A DNA stretch of 19,261 bases from a candidate division FCPU426 bacterium (GTDB lineage Bacteria > Oederibacteriota > PGYV01 > Palsa-1178): assembly GCA_003167475.1 (NCBI GenBank), contig PMTB01000045.1, positions 1 through 19,261 of the forward strand, written 5' to 3'. The notes beneath the pieces were generated by a model. The model was not told where the DNA came from. It did no database searches and saw nothing but the letters and a program-made list of their open reading frames with translations. Both the position numbers and the translations under genes were made by a program. Positions 14,184 through 19,261 of this stretch are shown here, one piece after another (position 1 is the first letter of the stretch; each line of letters starts with the position of its first letter).

Positions 14184-14212
14184 ATTATATCGATTGTTAG
14201 ATATTTTGTCAA
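14184..14212 (-). promoter_or_regulatory. Consensus sigma70 promoter of the small lipoprotein
   Basis: Minus-strand TTGACA (14207-14212), 17-nt spacer, TATAAT (14184-14189): a full consensus match about 58 nt before ATG 14126. It lies immediately after the DUF2723 gene. Confidence 0.9.
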
Positions 14213-14231
14213 GTGGCGTGTGGGCGAAGCG

Positions 14232-15932
14232 TTAATCTTGCACCGGCGGTTTACCCGCGGCTTCGCCTGCATAGTGAAACATTTCCGCTTTGCGGAATAT
14301 TTTCACAGCGGCAGTTTTATTCCCTTTGCCGTATTCTTCCAGCGAAGCGGCCCTTAAAGCGTCCCAATACCTTGCCGGGATATTCGCCGAACCTTCGATA
14401 TCCGTAAAATATCCTCCGCATAATCCCCTGTATGAATACAGGTCAAAAATACCGCTGTTTCCACGGGTATTCACGCCGTTAAGAAGGCCATCCAGGGTCA
14501 TCCCCCCAAATGCGAGGCCGCACGTATAAATATTTTTCTTCCCGGAAAAGAACCGGATTATCCCGTCAATATTTCCCCGCATCCGTCCCGGGACGAGCTT
14601 AAGCCCCGGATGTGCCGACATGATCCTGCCGCACCCGCCGGGTGTTTCAAGCGAAGAATACGCGATAACTTCAAGGTCAGGACGTTCCTTTTCAACCAAT
14701 TTCAGGTAATACAAAGGCAGGATATTTATGTCCCCGGCTGCTATAAGGACCGGGGCTGCTTTCATGGTTTTCAATATGTTCCGCCCGTAATCATAGGCAA
14801 GGTAATCGCTGCCAAGGTTATTCCTGTCGAAATTTGACAACCCGGTAAATAAAACAGCAAGGAGGGTTATGGCCGCGCAAATCATCCGCATCTTTTCCCT
14901 CAGCAGTCCCAGTGTATAATATATGCCCGCGGCTGATACGATCGCGGCAATATAAACAGCCGGAAGCAGGAATGTGGACAGGATATAAATCGGTTCGGAT
15001 TTGAAGGCATTATAGACCGCCGCAGCCGCCAGGTCAGCAGACATGACATATAACAAAATATAAAAGGCTTTCCTTGACCTGCGGTACAGGAAAACAAGGC
15101 CCGGGACCATGAATGCGATCAGGAATGATATATCCGTGAAAATTTCCCTGGCGGCGGGTAAAACCTGTTTTACAAGATTGGGGCTGTTTATAAGGCCGGC
15201 AAGATATGGCCCGCGGATTATGTACCAAAGGAAATTAACAGGTGCGGAGCCGGTCTGCGGCATACGTATAAACAAATACAGATATGGCGACAGTCCGGTC
15301 AATAAAATCATAAGCAGAAGCCCGGCCCTTTTGGGGCCGATATCGGACCTGGCCGAAACCAATTTATACAGGACAATAGGCCCGGTGATTATCGCGCTGG
15401 GCCATTGGTTGGCGAGCGAAAGGCAGAACGCGAAGACCATAAGATAAAGGTACCTGTGTCCGGGCGCGTCAGGGAGCCTTAAGGAAGAATATATAACGAC
15501 CGCTGTCAGCAGCAGGTTGAGGGCGTATATGCCGCCTTTAGCCTCTATTCCCTGGTTCCAGATAAGGTAGGAAATACCGGTCAAAATAATGCCCCAGAAC
15601 CACATAGGCAGGCTCCGCCCCGGGGCCGCGCCTGCGTCCGTGTCCCGTGAACCCAAATATCCGGTTATGAGAAATGAAACAAAAAGCAATATCATGGTAA
15701 ATAACAAACTGGTCAAATTAACCCTGAAAGCCGCGGATCCCAGAGGAAGCAAAGTCATCACTTTCCCGGCCATGGTGTACAAAGGATATCCGGGCGCGTG
15801 CTGTATCCCGAGCCTGAAACAATCAGTTATTGTCTCGGGCGAATCATCGCTTTTAAAAGCGGGAGGCAAAGTGATTATATAGAAGTACGCTGTCCCCAAT
15901 ATAAGAAGTAAAACCGCAATTGTTTTTTTCAA
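14232..15932 (-). CDS. DUF2723 (TMEM260-type) membrane protein, candidate O-glycosyltransferase
   Basis: About 566 residues. The DUF2723 signature is clear at the N-terminus: DDSPETITDCFRLGIQHAPG (29-48) followed by YPLYTMAGKVMTLLPLGSAA and FRVNLTSLLF. The N-terminal two-thirds holds about ten membrane helices. The C-terminal third (about 380-566) is largely soluble, with AAPVLIAAGDINILPLYYL. The family shares the GT-C-like arrangement with acidic residues in the first loop, and the animal homologue TMEM260 is a protein O-mannosyltransferase. A lipid-linked sugar donor and an extracytoplasmic acceptor are therefore inferred. The start is uncertain: TTG 15932 gives MKKTIAVLLLILGTAYF, a normal first helix, with a weak AGG site; TTG 15974 would add 14 polar residues with no ribosome site. 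No ATG or GTG start is available near the N-terminus. Confidence 0.85.
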   Translation of the reverse strand: MKKTIAVLLLILGTAYFYIITLPPAFKSDDSPETITDCFRLGIQHAPGYPLYTMAGKVMTLLPLGSAAFRVNLTSLLFTMILLFVSFLITGYLGSRDTDAGAAPGRSLPMWFWGIILTGISYLIWNQGIEAKGGIYALNLLLTAVVIYSSLRLPDAPGHRYLYLMVFAFCLSLANQWPSAIITGPIVLYKLVSARSDIGPKRAGLLLMILLTGLSPYLYLFIRMPQTGSAPVNFLWYIIRGPYLAGLINSPNLVKQVLPAAREIFTDISFLIAFMVPGLVFLYRRSRKAFYILLYVMSADLAAAAVYNAFKSEPIYILSTFLLPAVYIAAIVSAAGIYYTLGLLREKMRMICAAITLLAVLFTGLSNFDRNNLGSDYLAYDYGRNILKTMKAAPVLIAAGDINILPLYYLKLVEKERPDLEVIAYSSLETPGGCGRIMSAHPGLKLVPGRMRGNIDGIIRFFSGKKNIYTCGLAFGGMTLDGLLNGVNTRGNSGIFDLYSYRGLCGGYFTDIEGSANIPARYWDALRAASLEEYGKGNKTAAVKIFRKAEMFHYAGEAAGKPPVQD

Positions 15933-15992
15933 TGCAACCTGCCAAGTTTTATTTGAGTAAATGATAATTGTCAATTCGTTATTATTAACCGT

Positions 15993-16020
15993 ATTTTATC
16001 ACCTCTATTTGTATTGACAA
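15993..16020 (-). promoter_or_regulatory. Promoter of the DUF2723 gene
   Basis: Minus-strand TTGTCA (16015-16020), 16-nt spacer ending TGA, TAAAAT (15993-15998), an extended -10. The predicted transcription start near 15986 leaves about 54 nt before TTG 15932. A second TTGACA at 15969-15974 overlaps the alternative TTG start. Confidence 0.6.
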
Positions 16021-16103
16021 GGTTAAAATTCGATTGAAAGGTCTGTCGCTATATGGATAATCCTCGAACTTTTGGCTATCGATTGAACACTTACTAATAA
16101 ACG

Positions 16104-16139
16104 AAAAAGAGCCGTTCTGCTTGTGGCAAAACGGCTCTT
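16104..16139 (-). terminator. Rho-independent terminator after the four-helix-bundle gene
   Basis: 10-bp arms AAGAGCCGTT / AACGGCTCTT (16107-16116, 16130-16139) plus an inner TGC/GCA pairing. On the minus strand the stem runs into TTTTT, about 55 nt after the upstream gene's stop. Confidence 0.85.
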
Positions 16140-16194
16140 CCGAATTGGCGTCCCAACCTTGTTCTTCCTTTTTATCAAGCCCATGACAAAATAT

Positions 16195-16545
16195 TTACTC
16201 GTATCTTTTCACCATACCCGAAATCATCTTCGCTATTTCTTCCAATTGTGCCCTTAACTTCACGCACTCCGGTTCGGATATGAAGCCTTTCTGTTTGGAG
16301 ATTTCAAGCAAAGGTACGCACTCATGTGTGGAACCACGTGCTATGAAGAAAAAGTTTTTTTTGTCATTACCCGTGAATTTTCCATTGCCTTCGGCGATGT
16401 TGAGCGAGATGGATAAGGCGGCACGGTTTACCTGGTCAACGAGGTAGTAGGTTCCCTTCGGGAAGTGGTCGGTCAGGTTGGAGATTTGCTCGGCGAGGTC
16501 AACGGCCTTTTGGTACACGTGCAGGTTTTCAAATAGAAATGCCAT
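16195..16545 (-). CDS. Four-helix-bundle protein of the S23/IVP family
   Basis: A 116-residue protein with the hallmarks of the family first seen in 23S rRNA intervening sequences: LHVYQKAVDLAEQISNLTDHFPKG (helix 1 into the FP turn, 8-31), YLVDQVNRAALSISLNIAEG (34-53) with the invariant NIAEG, FIARGSTHECVPLLEI (67-82), and a C-terminal helix ending KMISGMVKRY. Family members form pentameric or similar helical bundles. Most, like this one, stand alone rather than inside rRNA, and their role is unknown. The related Avd protein works with diversity-generating retroelements, but no reverse transcriptase or template repeat is visible here. A GGGGG site precedes ATG 16545, with a promoter-like TATAAT further upstream and its own terminator. 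It sits next to a tRNA and a repeat-rich spacer. Confidence 0.9.
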   Translation of the reverse strand: MAFLFENLHVYQKAVDLAEQISNLTDHFPKGTYYLVDQVNRAALSISLNIAEGNGKFTGNDKKNFFFIARGSTHECVPLLEISKQKGFISEPECVKLRAQLEEIAKMISGMVKRYE

Positions 16546-16567
16546 TCTATATAACCCCCTCTATGAA

Positions 16568-16573
16568 ATTATA
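16568..16573 (-). promoter_or_regulatory. Probable -10 box for the four-helix-bundle gene
   Basis: Minus-strand TATAAT about 22 nt before the ATG. No convincing -35 box is seen at 16-18 nt. A 12-bp palindrome, TATAGTACTATA (16581-16592), occupies the -35 to -10 interval and could be an operator. Confidence 0.4.
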
Positions 16574-16638
16574 TCTTTGATATAGTACTATAAAGCAAAA
16601 TGGGAGGCAAGTACAAAGGCAGGAAAAGTCGTTCAGAT

Positions 16639-16734
16639 AGGTGATAGGAGAGAGTAGATAGGTGACCGAAAGGGTGGGTTTGAGTGGTAATCGATCGTGG
16701 GTGCCGCTTGTCGTTGGTTTATCTCCTATCACCT
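16639..16734. repeat. Degenerate GGTGATAGGAGA repeat pair in inverted orientation
   Basis: Perfect 13-bp arms AGGTGATAGGAGA / TCTCCTATCACCT (16639-16651, 16722-16734). Each lies within degenerate tandem units of GGTGA, GATAGG and GAGAG type that extend from about 16636 to 16750. There is no credible coding content. It fills most of the gap between the tRNA terminator and the four-helix-bundle gene. Confidence 0.6.
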
Positions 16735-16753
16735 CTCTACTCTCACCTTTCTC

Positions 16754-16795
16754 GCCAAAAACGATGGCCAGCTTGCGCTGGCCATCGTTTTTGGC
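16754..16795 (-). terminator. Strong terminator hairpin abutting tRNA-Glu
   Basis: A 19-bp perfect stem (arms 16754-16772 and 16777-16795) with a GCAA (GNRA) tetraloop on the minus strand. The descending arm contains GTTTTT. The ascending arm begins with the tRNA discriminator base and CCA, so the tRNA 3' end forms the base of the stem. Confidence 0.88.
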
Positions 16796-16866
16796 GTCCT
16801 CAGGGAGAATCGAACTCCCATTACCGCCGTGAAAGGGCGGTGTCCTAACCGTTAGACGATGGGGAC
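16792..16866 (-). tRNA. tRNA-Glu (anticodon TTC), CCA encoded
   Basis: A 75-nt cloverleaf. Acceptor strand GTCCCCA; D arm GTCT...GGAC with loop AACGGTTA; anticodon arm CCGCC-CTTTCAC-GGCGG with anticodon TTC; short variable loop TAAT; T arm GGGAG-TTCGATT-CTCCC; 3' strand TGAGGAC, discriminator G and encoded CCA. It closely resembles bacterial tRNA-Glu(UUC). One acceptor pair is unusual: position 5 (C) faces position 68 (A). All other stems pair fully. Confidence 0.95.
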
Positions 16867-16887
16867 ACGCTCAATATTGTCTTCGCG

Positions 16888-16901
16888 CCGCAAATTTGCG
16901 G
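16888..16901. repeat. 14-bp perfect palindrome upstream of tRNA-Glu
   Basis: CCGCAAATTTGCGG lies in the predicted tRNA leader between its promoter and the mature 5' end. It could fold as a small hairpin in the precursor or bind a dimeric regulator. No T-run follows, so it is not a clear glgA terminator. Confidence 0.5.
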
Positions 16902-16951
16902 TTCAAATCCTTTTTTTTGTTTCAAAAAATCACATCATTCAAAACTGTGAT

Positions 16952-16979
16952 ATTATACAGATTTTTCCGTATTTTTCAA
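16952..16979 (-). promoter_or_regulatory. Probable tRNA-Glu promoter overlapping the glgA stop codon
   Basis: Minus-strand TTGAAA (16974-16979), 16-nt spacer, TATAAT (16952-16957). The TAA stop of glgA is inside the -10 box. The predicted start near 16945 leaves about 80 nt of 5' leader before the tRNA. Confidence 0.6.
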
Positions 16980-18473
16980 GTTTTTATTATGCAGGGCAAG
17001 GTCGTATAGTTCCACATAGTTGACCGCGGCAAGGTCCCAGGAGAAGTTCTCTTTCATGCCGTGCTGCTGCAGCCTTTCCCAGGTGGAGCGGTTTTTATAC
17101 GTGTCTGTGGCTACGTGGATCGACCTGAATAGATCCCATGGGTTGTAGCCCTGGAAGACGAAGCCGTTTCCCTTTTTTTCCTTAAAATTATACTGTTTTA
17201 TGGTGTCGGCAAGGCCTCCTGTTTCCCTTACTACCGGGACCGTGCCGTATTTCAATGCTATCAGCTGACCCAGGCCGCACGGCTCGAACCTTGACGGCAT
17301 CAGGAACATATCCGAACCTGCGTAGATCCTGTGGGCTATGCCATTGTCAAATTTCAGGGACACCCCCAGTTTTTCCGGGAACCTCAATGATAATTCATGG
17401 AACAACTTGTGGTAATGCTCCTCGCCCGTGCCAAGGACCACAAACTGAAGGTTCAGCTTCATCATCTCGTGTATGATCGTCTCTATAAAATCCAGGCCCT
17501 TCTGGTCGTCAAGCCGGGAAACCAATCCCACTACGGGTACATTTTCATAATACTTAAGCCCGAATTCCTCGAGCAGTTTTTTCTTCACTTGCGTTTTGAG
17601 CTCCAAGGTTTCGGGCGTGTAATTTACCGGGAGCAGTTTGTCGGTTGCCGGGTCCCAGGCGGTATAGTCTATGCCGTTGAGTATGCCGAAAAGATCCTTA
17701 TCGCGGCTCCACAGGACGCCCTCGAGGTGGTAACTGTACTCGTGCGTCTTTATTTCTTCCTTGTACTTTTCAGAGACGGTATTGATGACGTCCGAGAACA
17801 CAATGCCGCCCTTCATGTAGTTTATCCCGCCGTAAAACTCCAGCTGGTGCATGTTATATATTTCCCACGGCAACCCCGCGTGCGATATCATGTCCTTGGA
17901 AGCGAAGCCCTGGTAGGCTATATTGTGGATGGAATATACAGTGGCTATATCTTTAACCACGGGATCCTGCGCGTAAATGGTTTTAAGGAACACAGGCACG
18001 AGCCCTGTGTGCCAGTCATTGCAGTTTATGACCTCGGGCACCCAATCGATGGCCCTTATCATCTCGATTATGGCCTTGGAAAAATACATGAACCGCTCGT
18101 TATTGTCCCAGTACTCGCCCTGCGGGGTGCGGTATATTTCTTCCCTGTCAAAAAAAGTCTTGCAGTCGATGAAATATACTTTGACATCGGAGCCCGGAAG
18201 CAGCCCCTCGTATATGTCCGCCGGGTGATCGGTCAGGGCTATATTGATATTGAACGATACGCCTGTTTCCTTTATGCCGTATTTCACGCGGTCTATCTTG
18301 CGGTAAAGCGGCATGACCACGCGAACGTCGTGCCCGAGGCTGCGCAGCGACTTTGGCAGAGCGCCGGTGACGTCGGCCAATCCGCCTGTTTTGGCGAAAG
18401 GCACGACCTCTGACGCGGCAATCAATATTTTTAACTTCCTCTGTTTACTGGGCTTGGATAACCTTCTCTCCAT
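16953..18473 (-). CDS. glgA: Glycogen synthase (GT5)
   Basis: A 506-residue cytoplasmic GT-B glycosyltransferase that extends alpha-1,4-glucan chains using ADP-glucose (or UDP-glucose). The GT5 N-terminal signature KTGGLADVTGALP begins at residue 28, with K28 of KTGGL at the nucleotide-sugar site. Other marks are NCNDWHTGLVPVFLK (about 149-163), the SIHNIAYQG segment, the C-domain entry GLVSRLDDQKGLD, and the catalytic block MPSRFEPCGLGQ. The N-terminus carries about 13 extra basic residues before the usual KILIAASE start; ATG 18473 has only a weak site, but no better start is seen. It lies 18 nt behind the GH94 gene and is probably translated from the same transcript. Length and motifs are normal and complete. 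Confidence 0.95.
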   Translation of the reverse strand: MERRLSKPSKQRKLKILIAASEVVPFAKTGGLADVTGALPKSLRSLGHDVRVVMPLYRKIDRVKYGIKETGVSFNINIALTDHPADIYEGLLPGSDVKVYFIDCKTFFDREEIYRTPQGEYWDNNERFMYFSKAIIEMIRAIDWVPEVINCNDWHTGLVPVFLKTIYAQDPVVKDIATVYSIHNIAYQGFASKDMISHAGLPWEIYNMHQLEFYGGINYMKGGIVFSDVINTVSEKYKEEIKTHEYSYHLEGVLWSRDKDLFGILNGIDYTAWDPATDKLLPVNYTPETLELKTQVKKKLLEEFGLKYYENVPVVGLVSRLDDQKGLDFIETIIHEMMKLNLQFVVLGTGEEHYHKLFHELSLRFPEKLGVSLKFDNGIAHRIYAGSDMFLMPSRFEPCGLGQLIALKYGTVPVVRETGGLADTIKQYNFKEKKGNGFVFQGYNPWDLFRSIHVATDTYKNRSTWERLQQHGMKENFSWDLAAVNYVELYDLALHNKNLKNTEKSV

Positions 18474-18491
18474 TATTTTCGGTTACCCGCC

Positions 18492-19261
18492 TTAACCCAT
18501 TACCGCGTCTATTGTGTGTTCCTTGCCGTCCTTGAATATGGGAGCCTTGTTGCCTTTGATCTCTTTTCCGTCGACAACAAGTTTGTATACTCCCTTGTTT
18601 ACTTTCTTCGGGTTCGTTACATTGATAAGATAAGTATTGCCTCTCCATACCCTTTTAACCTTGAAGCCCTTCCATGTCTTGGGTATGCATGGGTCTATGA
18701 TCAGGCCGTCAAAATCAGCCTTAACACCCAGTATGTACTGTGAAGCGGCCACAAAGTTCCACGCGGCCGTTCCGGTCAACCAACTGTTCTTGGCCTGTCC
18801 GAAGTCCTTATGCTCTTTGCCCGCTATCATCTGTGAATAAACATACGGCTCTGTCCAGTGAATGTCCGCTATGTCATTGGTTGCTGACGGCAGTATGGTC
18901 TTGTAGTACGCGAACGCCTGCTCGCCGCGCCCGGCTATGGCTTCAGCGCACATTGCCCACGGGTTGGTGTGGCAGAATATCGCGGCGTTTTCCTTTAAGC
19001 CCCTCGGGAATACCGAAACATAACCGAGTTCCGGGTGGTACTGCGAATAGGCCGGGGAAAAAAGCACTATCCCGTATTTTGTGGAAAGATGTTTTTTGAT
19101 CGAGTCCAGTGTCTGTATCATCCTGTCGCCTTCGGCAACACCCGATAAAACAGCCCAGGTGTTGGACTCGAGCCATATCTTGCCTTCCTCGCTTTTTGAC
19201 GAGCCTACAGGCGTGCCGTTATCGTCAAAGGCCCTCATGTACCATTCGCCGTCCCAGGCAT
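18492..19261 (-). CDS. GH94 glycoside phosphorylase, cellobiose phosphorylase-like (partial, N-terminus outside window)
   Basis: The C-terminal 256 or so residues of a much larger (about 800-residue) enzyme; the frame is open to the right edge. Sequence blocks typical of GH94: AWDGEWYMRAFDDNG followed by TPVGS, WAVLSG, GYVSVFPRGLKENAAIFCHT, EPYVYSQMIAGK, NSWLTGTAAWNF, ILGVKADFDGLIIDPCIP and NTYLINVTNP. GH94 enzymes reversibly phosphorolyse beta-glucosides (cellobiose, chitobiose, laminaribiose or cellobionate) to alpha-sugar-1-phosphate. The AIFCHTNPW and NSWLTGTAAW blocks favour a cellobiose/chitobiose phosphorylase over the cyclic glucan synthase branch. No secretion signal can be judged. 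The link to glgA fits glucose-1-phosphate feeding ADP-glucose and glycogen. The exact substrate is not decidable from this part. Confidence 0.9.
   Translation of the reverse strand, partial: AWDGEWYMRAFDDNGTPVGSSKSEEGKIWLESNTWAVLSGVAEGDRMIQTLDSIKKHLSTKYGIVLFSPAYSQYHPELGYVSVFPRGLKENAAIFCHTNPWAMCAEAIAGRGEQAFAYYKTILPSATNDIADIHWTEPYVYSQMIAGKEHKDFGQAKNSWLTGTAAWNFVAASQYILGVKADFDGLIIDPCIPKTWKGFKVKRVWRGNTYLINVTNPKKVNKGVYKLVVDGKEIKGNKAPIFKDGKEHTIDAVMG

Noticed and set aside
16195..16545. Avd-type component of a diversity-generating retroelement
   Set aside because: The fold is related, but there is no reverse transcriptase, template repeat or variable target gene in the window.
16547..16732. A 61-codon minus-strand frame across the repeat spacer
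   Set aside because: It is made of repeat-derived sequence, has no family resemblance, and overlaps the promoter of the four-helix-bundle gene.
16639..16734. CRISPR-like repeat array
   Set aside because: The repeats are degenerate, inverted and not separated by uniform spacers; no cas genes are nearby.
17397..18413. A 338-codon open frame on the plus strand
   Set aside because: It lies wholly antisense to glgA, whose full GT5 motifs are intact; the composition is that of a codon-shadow frame.

Overview
The window is bacterial chromosomal DNA in which every protein gene and the single tRNA I can support lie on the minus strand. It reads naturally from high to low coordinates. A secretin (PilQ) and the PilM-N-O-P alignment complex imply a diderm envelope. 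The Thr/Pro-rich lipoprotein linkers, NHL-repeat lipoprotein, DUF2723 membrane protein, solo four-helix-bundle protein and PulG-like pilin together recall uncultured candidate phyla (Goldbacteria, Firestonebacteria, Omnitrophota or Elusimicrobiota type). That placement is an inference from gene content only and is weak.

Layout in transcription order. (1) 19261-16953: a GH94 disaccharide phosphorylase (its N-terminal part lies outside the window) followed by glycogen synthase glgA, 18 nt apart. (2) 16957-16546: tRNA-Glu, with its probable promoter overlapping the glgA stop codon and a very strong terminator hairpin abutting the CCA end, followed by a repeat-rich spacer. (3) 16545-16104: a four-helix-bundle (S23/IVP family) protein with a terminator. 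(4) 15932-12122: a DUF2723 membrane protein, a small lipoprotein with a Cys-containing Thr/Pro linker, and a GT-C-like polytopic protein. (5) 12026-10977: a six-bladed NHL propeller lipoprotein. (6) 10877-9390: a cytoplasmic GH13 alpha-glucan enzyme, followed by a 130-bp MITE-like inverted-repeat element. (7) 9168-1: a type IV pilus locus in the order pilZ-domain protein, pilT, pilC, pilA, prepilin peptidase, pilM, pilN, pilO, pilP, pilQ (pilQ runs off the window).

The pilus locus appears to be several transcription units with near-consensus sigma70 promoters. These are pilT-pilC, pilA alone (closed by a strong terminator), and prepilin peptidase-pilM-N-O-P-Q. PilD processes PilA, PilC is the inner-membrane platform, PilT powers retraction, PilM-N-O-P connect the platform to the PilQ secretin, and the PilZ protein may bring in c-di-GMP control. 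No pilB extension ATPase gene is present in this stretch. The carbohydrate genes (GH94 phosphorylase, GlgA, GH13) suggest glycogen or alpha-glucan storage fed by phosphorolysis of beta-glucosides.

The most unusual observations are: an apparent AUU start codon for the prepilin peptidase; a pair of related stem-loops in the pilC-pilA spacer whose imperfect position becomes a G-U wobble only in the sense RNA; the MITE-like element after the GH13 gene; the hairpin cluster between pilA and the peptidase gene; and a tRNA-Glu with an acceptor-stem mismatch. I see no CRISPR array, no transposase and no clear phage or defence system.
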